Below, in pieces: positions 19,585 to 27,983 of a stretch of 64,000 nucleotides of DNA; position 1 is the first letter of the stretch; each line of letters opens with the position of its first letter. Under the pieces are notes generated by a model. The model worked only from the letters and a program-made list of their open reading frames with translations, was not told the origin of the DNA and made no database searches. Made by a program: the position numbers and the translations under genes. Source of the stretch: Glaciimonas sp. PAMC28666 (GTDB taxonomy: Bacteria > Pseudomonadota > Gammaproteobacteria > Burkholderiales > Burkholderiaceae_D); NCBI RefSeq assembly GCF_016917355.1, contig NZ_CP070304.1:2480001-2544000 (forward strand), written 5' to 3'.

Positions 19585-20208
19585 CTACTCCTTATCGATA
19601 CTAGGTTCAGCCGAAATGCAATGTTTTTGCGCTTCGCTGATTTCTTCGCCCTCGCTGGGCTCTGTGGCTACGCAGCCCTCCGTCGACTCCTCCGTACAGA
19701 GCAAAGGTCGCGAATGGCGGCCAGCGCCTTGCATTGGACGCATCAGGAAACGTGATAATTCTTGCAAGGCACGTTGATAAACATCGCGCTTGAATTCGAT
19801 CACGGCTTCCAGGGGCACCCAGTAATCATGCCAGCGCCACGCGTCAAACTCAGGATGTTCGGTCAGGCGCAAGTTAACATCACAATCGCGTCCCACCATC
19901 CTCAGCAGGAACCAGATTTGTTTCTGGCCGCGATAATGCCCGCGGATATCGCGTTTGATGAAATGATCAGGCACCTCATAGCGCAGCCAGTCACGGGTGC
20001 GGCCGATAATTTTGACATGCTCCGCCTTGAGGCCAATTTCTTCCTCAAGCTCGCGAAACATGGCTTGTTCCGGCGTTTCACCGTACTTAATGCCACCTTG
20101 TGGAAATTGCCACGAATGTTCGCGCACACGCTTGCCCCACCACACTTCATTCTGGGTGTTAAGCAAGATAATGCCGACGTTAGGGCGGAAGCCTTCACGG
20201 TCCAGCAT
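19585..20208 (-). CDS. rppH: RNA pyrophosphohydrolase RppH
   Basis: A 207-residue Nudix hydrolase that removes pyrophosphate from 5'-triphosphate RNA and so opens messages to RNase E. The N-terminus [15 protein letters not shown] and the substrate segment WQFPQGGI are typical. The Nudix box (residues 38-60, GG..GE..REL.EE.GL) holds the metal-binding glutamates E53, E56 and E57. The last 45 residues are a low-conservation tail rich in Glu and Ser. It stands divergent from proS, an arrangement common in betaproteobacteria. Confidence 0.95.
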   Translation of the reverse strand: MLDREGFRPNVGIILLNTQNEVWWGKRVREHSWQFPQGGIKYGETPEQAMFRELEEEIGLKAEHVKIIGRTRDWLRYEVPDHFIKRDIRGHYRGQKQIWFLLRMVGRDCDVNLRLTEHPEFDAWRWHDYWVPLEAVIEFKRDVYQRALQELSRFLMRPMQGAGRHSRPLLCTEESTEGCVATEPSEGEEISEAQKHCISAEPSIDKE

Positions 20209-20552
20209 ACTGTTACCTCAAAACTTTCTGCGACCAGGCGGACCTCATGCCAACTTGCCACCATGTTGAATAGCGTACTTTCGGAACCTGTTACGCCTCG
20301 CGAAGTTGCCTTGTGCGGTGCTCGCCGTCGTTATGGTGTCAACACCATTTCGGCCGCTGCGTTCCGTGTGCTGGGTCTTCACGACGCGCGATATGGTTCC
20401 AAATTTAGTCTAAACAACATGTAACCGGTCCGAATCAGAGGTTAATCCGATCAGAACATCAATCAATTGTGCAATGAGTGAGCGCATCAGCCAGCTAATC
20501 CTTTAAAATTGAGTCGATTATAACCCTCTCTTTTTAAAAAGAATTCACCGTT
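20209..20552. other. Divergent rppH/proS intergenic region, 344 bp
   Basis: No gene supported. TATAAC at 20519-20524 is a candidate -10 for proS, without a clear -35. Open frames here mirror rppH-side sequence and lack family features. Confidence 0.4.
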
Positions 20553-22292
20553 ATGCGTGCCTCCCGTTTTTTTGTCTCGACTCTTAAAGAAGCACCATCC
20601 GACGCCGAAATCGTCAGCCATAAATTAATGATGCGCGCCGGCATGATTAAACGTCTCGGTTCTGGCATTTATACCTATATGCCGATGGGCTTGCGGGTTA
20701 TCCGCAAAGTCGAAAATATCGTGCGCGAAGAGATGAATCGCTCTGGCGCGGTCGAACTATTGATGCCAATCGTACAACCTGCGGAATTATGGCAAGAAAC
20801 TGGCCGGTGGCAGAAATATGGTGATGAGCTGATGCGGGTTAAAGATCGGCACGGTCGTGACTTCATCATCCAGCCAACCTCAGAAGAAGTGATTACCGAC
20901 ATTGCCCGGACTGAATTGCGCTCGTATCGCAAGCTTCCGGTGAACTTTTATCATATCCAGACCAAGTTTCGTGATGAACGTCGCCCGCGTTTCGGCCTGA
21001 TGCGCGGTCGTGAATTCACGATGAAGGATGCGTATTCCTTCGACCGGGATCTGGATGGTCTGAAAAATTCGTATCAAATTATGTACGATGCTTATATTCG
21101 GATTTTTAATCGCTTTGGCCTGCAATTTCGTCCTGTCGCTGCCGACAACGGTGCGATTGGCGGTACCGGTTCGCATGAATTTCATGTGATCGCAGCCACC
21201 GGGGAAGATGCGATTGTGTATTGTCCTACGTCTGATTACGCTGCAAATATGGAAGCTGCCGAAGCGCTGCAAGTTGACGCAACGCGTGGTGCACCGACGC
21301 AAGCGCTGACAAAAACAGCGACACCAGGAAAAGCCAAGTGTGAAGCGGTTGCCGAATTATTGAACATTCCGCTAAGCGCGACCATCAAATCGATTGTGTT
21401 GACCGTTGAAAAAGCGGCGACGAAGACCGAGGCCGCATCGAGCCAGGTCTGGTTGCTGATGTTGCGCGGCGATCATATGCTCAACGAAATTAAGGCGAAT
21501 AAAATTCCTGGCCTGGCTGGCTATCGCTTTTCGACGGAAGAAGAAATCGTTGACTGGTTCGGTACACCACCCGGCTATCTGGGGCCGATTAATACCAAAA
21601 AGCCTGTCATGGTCGTCGCTGATCGGACTGTCGCGAACATGCATGATTTCGTTTGCGGCGCTAATGAGGTGGATTTCCATTTCACGGGTGTTAACTGGGG
21701 ACGCGATTTGCCAGAGCCGATGGTGTTTGATATCCGTAACGTGGTTGCCGGAGATCAGTCGCCGGACGGTAAAGGCGTATTGGAAATTCAGCGTGGGATT
21801 GAAATCGGCCATGTGTTTCAGCTTGGTACCGCCTATTCTGAAGCCATGAATGCTACCTTCCTGGACGAAAACGGTAAGCCGCAGCCGCTGCAAATGGGAT
21901 GCTACGGCATCGGTATTACCCGCATTCTGGGTGCCGCCATTGAGCAAAACTTTGATGATAAAGGCATCATCTGGCCACTCGCCATCGCACCATTTGAGGT
22001 TGTTCTCTGCCCCATGGGCTATGATCGTAGCGAAGCAGTAAAAGCCGAAACCGACAAATTGTATGAGGCACTGCTTGCGGCTGGGGTCGACGTGATCCTC
22101 GATGATCGCGGCGAGCGTCCCGGTGCCATGTTTGCCGATTGGGAGTTGATCGGCGTTCCGCATCGTGTGGTGGTGGGCGACCGTGGCTTAAAAGAAGGGC
22201 AACTGGAATATCAGGGACGCCGCGAGACTGAGGCCACCAATGTACCGGTTGCGGAGATAGTGAATTTTGTGAAAGCGCGCTTGACTGCCTGA
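20553..22292 (+). CDS. proS: Prolyl-tRNA synthetase (bacterial type)
   Basis: A 579-residue class II aminoacyl-tRNA synthetase charging tRNA-Pro. The N-terminus [15 protein letters not shown] is typical of the bacterial ProS. Motif 2 ([18 protein letters not shown]) and motif 3 ([10 protein letters not shown]) of class II enzymes are visible. The editing insertion (INS, YbaK-like) lies between them, about residues 224-407, and hydrolyses Ala-tRNA-Pro. The anticodon-binding domain forms the C-terminal 110 residues. Length is normal. No strong ribosome site precedes the ATG. Confidence 0.98.
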   Translation: MRASRFFVSTLKEAPSDAEIVSHKLMMRAGMIKRLGSGIYTYMPMGLRVIRKVENIVREEMNRSGAVELLMPIVQPAELWQETGRWQKYGDELMRVKDRHGRDFIIQPTSEEVITDIARTELRSYRKLPVNFYHIQTKFRDERRPRFGLMRGREFTMKDAYSFDRDLDGLKNSYQIMYDAYIRIFNRFGLQFRPVAADNGAIGGTGSHEFHVIAATGEDAIVYCPTSDYAANMEAAEALQVDATRGAPTQALTKTATPGKAKCEAVAELLNIPLSATIKSIVLTVEKAATKTEAASSQVWLLMLRGDHMLNEIKANKIPGLAGYRFSTEEEIVDWFGTPPGYLGPINTKKPVMVVADRTVANMHDFVCGANEVDFHFTGVNWGRDLPEPMVFDIRNVVAGDQSPDGKGVLEIQRGIEIGHVFQLGTAYSEAMNATFLDENGKPQPLQMGCYGIGITRILGAAIEQNFDDKGIIWPLAIAPFEVVLCPMGYDRSEAVKAETDKLYEALLAAGVDVILDDRGERPGAMFADWELIGVPHRVVVGDRGLKEGQLEYQGRRETEATNVPVAEIVNFVKARLTA

Positions 22293-22363
22293 TCGTTTAA
22301 GCGTCTAGTCGAGAATGCAGTGTTTCCGCGGAAATACTAAAAGGTTACTTTCCAGGAGTTCAC

Positions 22364-23005
22364 TTGCGCTTGATTGGTCGTATGGTTCGGTGGATGTCGC
22401 TTGCACTGCTCTTTTTGAGCAGTGCGGCGCATGCCGGCAATCAAAAAGAAGAGGCAATGGCGGATTCGGTCCGGTTGGCTTTGTCGCGTTCGATTAACGA
22501 CGCCGGCCCGCCGAAACCGCAGTTCACCGACATCAATCAGCGTATTCAATATTTGTTTTGGCTGGTCGAAATGTCGACACGTCTCAAAAAGAAATTTCCG
22601 GATGCGCAAATGCGGACCGAATTTCTGGAAACGACCTGGTATGAGTCCAAGCGGGCGGGTCTCGATCCTGCAATGGTATTGGGCTTGATTCAGGTCGAAT
22701 CAGCATTTCGCAAGTACGCACTGTCCAGCGTTAACGCTCAGGGTTACATGCAGGTGATGCCATTTTGGACGCGAGTGATCGGAGATGCCGATCGCAGCAA
22801 GCTTTTTAATATGCAGACCAACTTGCGCTATGGTTGTGCGATCTTGCGGATGTATCTGGATATGGAAAAGGGCAATCTTTATTTGGCCTTGGGCCGGTAT
22901 AACGGTAGCCGTGGCCGTCCGGAGTATCCCAATGCGGTTCAGGCCGCCTGGAAGCGCTGGGAATATAGCCAGGTTCCGCTGAGCACCACAGTAGCGGTCC
23001 AGTAG
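22364..23005 (+). CDS. Lytic transglycosylase (SLT domain)
   Basis: A 213-residue periplasmic murein-cleaving enzyme. A signal peptide is visible (LALLFLSSAAHA, cleavage near residue 24). The SLT domain has the catalytic glutamate E112 in GLIQVESAF, GYMQVMP at 127-133 and a YNGS segment near the end. The TTG at 22364 is chosen because AGGAG lies six bases upstream; the ATG at 22382 would shorten the signal peptide's charged region. The stop codon falls inside an 11-bp tandem repeat. It lies 71 bp after proS and could be co-transcribed. Confidence 0.88.
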   Translation: MRLIGRMVRWMSLALLFLSSAAHAGNQKEEAMADSVRLALSRSINDAGPPKPQFTDINQRIQYLFWLVEMSTRLKKKFPDAQMRTEFLETTWYESKRAGLDPAMVLGLIQVESAFRKYALSSVNAQGYMQVMPFWTRVIGDADRSKLFNMQTNLRYGCAILRMYLDMEKGNLYLALGRYNGSRGRPEYPNAVQAAWKRWEYSQVPLSTTVAVQ

Positions 23006-23021
23006 CGGTTCAGTAGCACTC
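22989..23021 (+). repeat. 11-bp tandem repeat, three copies, across the transglycosylase stop
   Basis: CAGTAGCGGTC, CAGTAGCGGTT, CAGTAGCACTC. The TAG stop (23003-23005) lies in the second copy; because 11 is not a multiple of three, the copies put TAG in different frames. Confidence 0.85.
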
Positions 23022-23126
23022 TGAAGAACTAGCGGTGTTGTGATTGCCTTGCCGCCGGGCTTATGGCGACCGGTACTAGCGTACTGTCTGCGTCATCACA
23101 CTGTGTTAGCCAGAAGGTAGAAACAA

Positions 23127-23156
23127 AAAAACCCGCGCAATGCGGGCGTTTTTGTT
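23127..23156. terminator. Bidirectional terminator between transglycosylase and SWIB genes
   Basis: AAAAAACCCGC .. GCGGGCGTTTTT hairpin with A- and T-runs on either side, between two convergent genes. It can serve both. Confidence 0.85.
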
Positions 23157-23188
23157 TGGCACTCAAGGTATTTTGTAACTGCTATACC

Positions 23189-23551
23189 TTAAGCATTGCT
23201 CAAGTGGTCAGAAATGAGTTTAGTCATTTCGAACATGGACACTTGTTTTTTGCCGCCAAAGACAGCTTTGAGCTTTTCATCAGCATCGATGTTGCGCTTG
23301 TTTTCTGGATTTTGCAGATTGTGCTTCTTGATGTATTCCCAAACTTTCTTGGTAACTTCAGTACGCGGCAACGGATCAGCGCCGACTACAGCAGCTAAAA
23401 CGGCAGATGGTTTCATTGGCTTCATGAACGCTGCGTTTGGCTTACGTGCTGGCTTGTCTGCGGCTGCTACTTTTGCTGGTGCTGCTTTTTTAACTGCAGG
23501 TTTAGCGGCAGGTTTTTTTTCTGCAACTACTGGTTTTTTTGCTGTGGCCAT
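23189..23551 (-). CDS. SWIB/MDM2 domain protein with Lys/Ala/Pro-rich N-terminus
   Basis: A 120-residue protein in two parts. Residues 2-40 are a basic tail rich in Lys, Ala, Pro and Val, similar in composition to histone H1-like proteins. Residues about 45-118 form a SWIB domain (KPSAVLAAVVG, EVTKKVWEYIKKHNLQ, NPENKRNIDAD, FEMTKLISDHL), a fold best known from eukaryotic chromatin remodelling complexes and also found in Chlamydia and Burkholderiales. It probably binds DNA or a DNA-associated partner, but its function is not established. The ATG at 23551 has a strong AAGGAGG site, so the 14-codon upstream extension is unlikely. Monocistronic. Confidence 0.9.
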   Translation of the reverse strand: MATAKKPVVAEKKPAAKPAVKKAAPAKVAAADKPARKPNAAFMKPMKPSAVLAAVVGADPLPRTEVTKKVWEYIKKHNLQNPENKRNIDADEKLKAVFGGKKQVSMFEMTKLISDHLSNA

Positions 23552-23932
23552 CTTTGAGCCTCCTTGACGAAGAGAGTGTGAAAAATGCGTCAATCACGCA
23601 TCGCTCATAGTGGTGCGGTTTTGGCGGTGATGCAAGTGTTTTTTATGGCTTTTGCAGGATTTATTATGGCTTGGTCAGAGGCACCCAAAAACATCAACTT
23701 TTCATAGGAGTTTGGGGAACTAAATACCACTCGATTTTATGGTATCTGTGATAACAAAACCGCCTTAAATAAGGCCTCCTGCATCTCGTTGATGCGGCGC
23801 CTTTAATGCAGCTATTGAAAGTGTCGAAAATGCGCGAAAGCCTTAACAATCAAGGCTTTATCGCGCTTATCGATGTGGCGCAATGGCCGGAAGCCAGTGT
23901 GCACGCTGGCAACTTGATGAAATGGGCAAGGA
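23552..23932. other. Intergenic region between SWIB gene and ffh, 381 bp
   Basis: No gene. Two hairpins are visible: GCCTTAAATAAGGC (23762-23775) and AAAGCCTT..AAGGCTTT (23837-23859). The latter may end the ffh transcript. Confidence 0.45.
23837..23859 (-). terminator. Possible terminator hairpin after ffh
   Basis: An 8-bp perfect stem AAAGCCTT / AAGGCTTT with a 7-base loop, 75 bp beyond the ffh stop on the minus strand. The U-run after it is short, so termination efficiency is doubtful. Confidence 0.4.
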
Positions 23933-25300
23933 TCACTTCAGGCCCGGCATCATGCCTTTCATGCTGCGCATCATCTTCATCATGCCGCCGCTTTTGAGTT
24001 TTTTCATCATTGACTGCATTTGATCAAATTGAGACAGCATGCGGTTGACTTCCTGCACCTGAACGCCCGCACCGGTGGCGATGCGGCGCTTGCGCGAGGC
24101 TTTGATTAGTTCCGGTTTTGCACGTTCCTGTGCTGTCATTGAGTTGATCATGCCTTCCATACGGCGCACCGATTTCTCGGCCTGGCCAGTATTTGCACCC
24201 GCCGCAGCTTGCTGCAGATGGGCTGGTAATTTATCTAACAGACTCGACATACCACCCAAATTCTTCATTTGGGCGAGCTGCATCTTGAAGTCGTTAAGAT
24301 CGAATTTTCCGCCACCTTTGATTTTTTGGGCAAGGTCCTGCGCAGCGGCAACGTCAACACCCTTTTGAGCTTGCTCCACCAGTGCCAGGATATCGCCCAT
24401 ACCGAGAATGCGGTTGGCCATGCGGGTTGGATCAAACGCTTCAAGACCATCGAGCTTTTCGCCGACGCCGGCAAACTTAATCGGCTTGCCAGTAATATGC
24501 CGCACCGAAAGTGCGGCGCCACCTCGCGCATCACCATCCAGTTTGGTCAGCACGATACCGGTCAGAGGTAACGCGTCGCTAAACGCTTTGGCGGTGTTGA
24601 TCGCATCCTGGCCGAGCATTGCATCGACGACGAACAAAGTTTCAATCGGTTTCACCGCGGCATGCACCGCAGTAATTTCCAGCATCATCGCTTCATCGAT
24701 ACCCAGACGTCCTGCGGTGTCGATAATTAGCACATCATGATAATGACGCTTTGCGAAGTCGAGAGCGGCCAGCGCGATATCAACTGGCTTATCAGTTGTC
24801 AGGCTCGGGAAAAAGTCGGCGCCGACCTGTTCGGTAACGGTTTTCAGCTGACCAATCGCGGCTGGGCGATAAACGTCGGTGGAAACGGTGAGAACTTTCT
24901 TTTTCTTCTGCTCGCGCAAATATTTAGCCAGCTTACCGACGGTGGTGGTTTTACCTGCACCTTGCAAGCCAGCCATCAAAATGATCGCTGGCGGCTGTGT
25001 GGCAAAATTCAGTTGCGATGCTTCCGGTCCAAGGTCCGCGCCCATAAGCGAGGCCAACTCGCGTTGCACCACGCCGACGAGAGCCTGTCCCGGTGTCAGC
25101 GAAGCGATAACGTCTTCTCCCAATGCTTTTTGTTTCACATTGGCGATAAATTCACGTACGGCAGGCAGGGCAACGTCGGCCTCTAGCAATGCCAAACGCA
25201 CTTCGCGCAACATTTCGGCGGTATTAGTTTCCGTCAGGCGCGCTTCGCCGCGCATTGTTTTGACGACTTTGGCGAGACGCTGGGTAAGATTGTCTAACAT
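23933..25300 (-). CDS. ffh: Signal recognition particle protein Ffh
   Basis: A 455-residue GTPase that, with 4.5S RNA, delivers nascent inner-membrane proteins to FtsY. The N domain is residues 1-100, the G domain starts with GLQGAGKTTT (111-120) and includes DTAGRLGID and the TKLDGDARGG motif. The methionine-rich M domain that binds signal peptides and RNA fills the last 150 residues (MQSMMKKLKSGGMMKMMRS at the end). Length and domain order are normal. The 4.5S RNA gene was not seen in this window. Confidence 0.98.
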   Translation of the reverse strand: MLDNLTQRLAKVVKTMRGEARLTETNTAEMLREVRLALLEADVALPAVREFIANVKQKALGEDVIASLTPGQALVGVVQRELASLMGADLGPEASQLNFATQPPAIILMAGLQGAGKTTTVGKLAKYLREQKKKKVLTVSTDVYRPAAIGQLKTVTEQVGADFFPSLTTDKPVDIALAALDFAKRHYHDVLIIDTAGRLGIDEAMMLEITAVHAAVKPIETLFVVDAMLGQDAINTAKAFSDALPLTGIVLTKLDGDARGGAALSVRHITGKPIKFAGVGEKLDGLEAFDPTRMANRILGMGDILALVEQAQKGVDVAAAQDLAQKIKGGGKFDLNDFKMQLAQMKNLGGMSSLLDKLPAHLQQAAAGANTGQAEKSVRRMEGMINSMTAQERAKPELIKASRKRRIATGAGVQVQEVNRMLSQFDQMQSMMKKLKSGGMMKMMRSMKGMMPGLK

Positions 25301-25795
25301 AGGTGACTGTTTTTCAGAAGAGGGCGAATGGGCAATGCGTTATTGTGTCCGTTGTGTCCGCTGTGTTGGCGGATGCAATTTCACCACGGGTGATGACAGA
25401 CGCGGCGCACTGAAAATAATTGGTCATTTTACCCGATCCGGATGCGAAACCCCTTTGAAGACCGCACAGACAGGCAGATTAGGGGTTTTTTTGAGGGAAT
25501 TTTGCAGGTTAATAAGATAACCTTTGCATAAGGCACCAATTTCGACGAATTTATGGCGTTAAAAACACCATCTGGCGTTATATTAAATACGCTGAATTGC
25601 TCCCATTGTCGGTGTGTAACCATTCGAAACGGCAATTCCGAGATTTGATCCGGTGGCGTAAGCTGCAGACGGGAGCCGCCTCATCCGAGCGTGGGCTTAA
25701 GGTATTATTCTTCATATAATTCTTTGAATTATTCTTCGTATTATTCTTCGTATTGTTCTCCGCATTGTTCGTCTATTTACAGTTGAGGAGTGGTT
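25301..25795. other. Divergent ffh/NYN intergenic region, 495 bp
   Basis: No gene supported. It carries a short direct repeat of TTGTGTCCG-like units near 25344-25370 and a six-copy 12-bp array at 25702-25773. Promoters for ffh and the NYN gene must lie here. Confidence 0.5.
25702..25773 (+). repeat. Degenerate 12-bp tandem repeat, six copies, upstream of the NYN gene
   Basis: Six units of 12 bp with the pattern RTATTATTCTTC (GTATTATTCTTC, ATATAATTCTTT, GAATTATTCTTC, GTATTATTCTTC, GTATTGTTCTCC, GCATTGTTCGTC). The array ends 22 bases before the NYN start codon and just before its ribosome site, so it lies in the promoter or leader. Strongly pyrimidine-biased on the plus strand. Confidence 0.85.
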
Positions 25796-26575
25796 ATGAC
25801 AGGAAACGCCGTTTCTGAAGCGCCACGTTTGGCAGTTTTGATCGACGCAGACAACGCGAGCGCGGCAATTGTCGATGGATTATTATCTGAGGTTGCCAAA
25901 TACGGCGTCGCGAGCGTTAAGCGGATTTATGGCGATTGGACCGACAATCGACTAGGTAGCTGGAAAGAGTGCCTGTTGCGTAACTCGATCCAGCCGATTC
26001 AGCAGTTTGGCTATACCAAGGGTAAGAACGCGACCGATAGCGCGATGATTATTGACGCGATGGATTTGCTATACACCGGTCGTTTTGATGGGTTTTGCAT
26101 CGTCTCAAGCGATAGTGACTTTACGCGCTTAGCCTCTCGCATTCGTGAGGAGGGGTTAACCGTGTATGGATTTGGAGAGCGTAAGACGCCACAGCCGTTC
26201 GTGACTGCGTGCGATAAATTTATCTATACCGAACTGTTAACCGAGCTGGCCGTATCCGAGGTCGCCGAGCAAGAAGGTACGGCTGATACGAACGGTAAAT
26301 CTCATCGGGCCACGAACGAGCTGCGTCAGGATACGAGACTTTTGCGGTTGTTACGCAGCGGGGTTGAGGCAGTGTCGGATGAGGATGGTTGGGCGCAGTT
26401 GGGTTCGGTTGGCAGCTACATCGCCAAACAGGCACCCGATTTCGATGCGCGTGAATACGGCTACGCCAAGTTGAGTGGCCTGGTCGCAGCGACGGAGTTA
26501 TTTGATGTCACGCAACGTACTTTGGCAAATAGTAAATCGGCAATATACATCCGTGACAAGCGTAAAAATAAGTAG
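25796..26575 (+). CDS. NYN domain (PIN-like nuclease) protein with OST-HTH/LOTUS C-terminus
   Basis: A 259-residue protein. The N-terminal NYN domain (10-155) keeps the acidic residues expected of a PIN-like RNase: D17 and D19 in VLIDADN, D81 in KNATDSAM, and the SSDSDF motif at 104-109. The C-terminal 80 residues resemble an OST-HTH/LOTUS module (LLRLLRSGVEAVSDEDGWAQ, YAKLSGLVAAT), a winged-helix RNA-binding fold. Together they suggest an RNA-processing or RNA-decay factor, but targets are unknown. The ATG at 25796 has GAGGAG five bases upstream, better than the GTG at 25790. It is preceded by a tandem-repeat leader. Confidence 0.85.
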   Translation: MTGNAVSEAPRLAVLIDADNASAAIVDGLLSEVAKYGVASVKRIYGDWTDNRLGSWKECLLRNSIQPIQQFGYTKGKNATDSAMIIDAMDLLYTGRFDGFCIVSSDSDFTRLASRIREEGLTVYGFGERKTPQPFVTACDKFIYTELLTELAVSEVAEQEGTADTNGKSHRATNELRQDTRLLRLLRSGVEAVSDEDGWAQLGSVGSYIAKQAPDFDAREYGYAKLSGLVAATELFDVTQRTLANSKSAIYIRDKRKNK

Positions 26576-26793
26576 TTGGTAACTTTAAAAGCACTAAGCC
26601 GTCACCATTATAGGGTGCTGCTCTTGGTTTCTGATTTGTTCGATGCGTTGTTAGCGTAGTCTGGGTTGCGGCTGAGACGGCATTATGCCGAATGGGAGAG
26701 GCATCCTGGCTCAGTCGAATTCTTTTAAGTAGTTGGCTAACACGCGCCCAGTAATCGGCCACATACTGCAGCGACATACTGTAAACTTATACG

Positions 26794-27603
26794 ATGCAAA
26801 CTTATCTATTCATACTGACAGCGTTTTTATATCTTGGTTGCGCGGTGTTACCGTCGAATCAGCGCAAGACCATTTCTGCGGTGGCTGCGATTGGCTGGCT
26901 GATGCATGGCGGTGAATTATGGACGGATGTAATTGGTCCGGAAGAAATACGCGTAGGTTTTTCGATGATGTTATCGGCAACGTTATGGGTTTCAGTCGCG
27001 GCCTATTGGCTTGAAAACCGCAACTATACGCTCGATGGATTACGTGTTCTGGTGCTGCCTGCGGCCGCGGTAGCGGTCATATTGCCGGCGCTTTTCCCTG
27101 GAAATATGGTGTCCCTGAGTGGCAAATCGCCCGTATTTTTGTGGCATATAGTGATTTCCATTCTGGCCTATAGCACGTTGACGATAGCGGCCTTCCATGC
27201 GGTTTTGATGGTGTTGCAAGAGTCTCGACTGCATACCCGGCCCGGTAACGTGGACATTAACTGGTTTGGCGCTGCTCTGGATCGTCTGCCAGCATTGTTG
27301 ACGATGGAAAAATTGCTGTTTCGATTGATTGCGTTCGGATTCATTCTATTAACCTTGACGGTGTTGTCGGGTGTTGTGTTCTCCGAAGAGTTATTCGGGA
27401 CCGCCTTTAAATGGGATCACAAGACCATTTTTACGATGTTGTCCTGGGGGCTGTTCGGTTTGTTATTAGCCGGGCGTAAATGGCAAGGCTGGCGTGGTCG
27501 GACGGCGCTTAGTTTTACCTTGATCGGGTTTACGGTTTTACTGCTGGCGTATGTTGGCAGTCGTTTTGTCCTGGAAGTTGTATTGCATCGGATCTTGGTA
27601 TGA
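26794..27603 (+). CDS. ccsA: CcsA/YpjD-like cytochrome c assembly family membrane protein
   Basis: A 269-residue integral membrane protein with about eight hydrophobic segments, of the CcmF/CcsA assembly family, inner-membrane YpjD type. Visible family features include WHIVISILAYSTLTIAA and WDHKTIFTMLSWGLFG, where conserved His residues could hold heme; a direct role in cytochrome c maturation is not proven for the YpjD branch. Its stop overlaps the next gene's start by 4 bp (ATGA). In betaproteobacteria this gene precedes the PP0621-pilS-pilR block, as here. Confidence 0.82.
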   Translation: MQTYLFILTAFLYLGCAVLPSNQRKTISAVAAIGWLMHGGELWTDVIGPEEIRVGFSMMLSATLWVSVAAYWLENRNYTLDGLRVLVLPAAAVAVILPALFPGNMVSLSGKSPVFLWHIVISILAYSTLTIAAFHAVLMVLQESRLHTRPGNVDINWFGAALDRLPALLTMEKLLFRLIAFGFILLTLTVLSGVVFSEELFGTAFKWDHKTIFTMLSWGLFGLLLAGRKWQGWRGRTALSFTLIGFTVLLLAYVGSRFVLEVVLHRILV

Positions 27604-27899
27604 AATATGTGATTTGGTTAGTGATTGTGCTGGCGGTTATTGTCTGGTTTCAGCGCCTCAAAAAGAATATCGTCAATAAAGATGGAACCGGGCCTGACGG
27701 TGCCGGCAGGGCGGGCGATACCCGCGCCGGAGGGGCAGGGAGCGGCCGTCCATCATCCTTGTCGGGTGCGTCGCCGCCGGTTGAGGAAATGGTTGCTTGC
27801 GCACAGTGTGGGCTACATTTTCCTGCCTCCGAAGCCGTGACTGATTACGCCGGCACTGTGTTTTGCAGCGAAGAGCATCGGCGTCTACACGCCCCATGA
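27600..27899 (+). CDS. PP0621 family protein with zinc-ribbon-like C-terminus
   Basis: A 99-residue protein with one N-terminal membrane segment (2-18), a glycine-rich linker (29-60) and a C-terminal metal-binding-like module with C67, C70, C89 and H93 (CAQCG .. FCSEEH). This is the PP0621 family, of unknown function. It is translationally coupled to the upstream ccsA-like gene and precedes pilS by 84 bp. The linker length varies within the family. Confidence 0.8.
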   Translation: MKYVIWLVIVLAVIVWFQRLKKNIVNKDGTGPDGAGRAGDTRAGGAGSGRPSSLSGASPPVEEMVACAQCGLHFPASEAVTDYAGTVFCSEEHRRLHAP

Positions 27900-27983
27900 T
27901 CACCGGCGGTGATGCCGCCGCCGTGTAAGTTTTTGATTGGGGTTTTGAAATAAGCGTCCCGAATAGTGACGGAAATAGCGCGC

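Noticed and set aside
27600-27899. Possible YgiT-type antitoxin because of the zinc-ribbon-like end
   Set aside because: The membrane segment and gene order match the PP0621 family; no toxin gene is adjacent.
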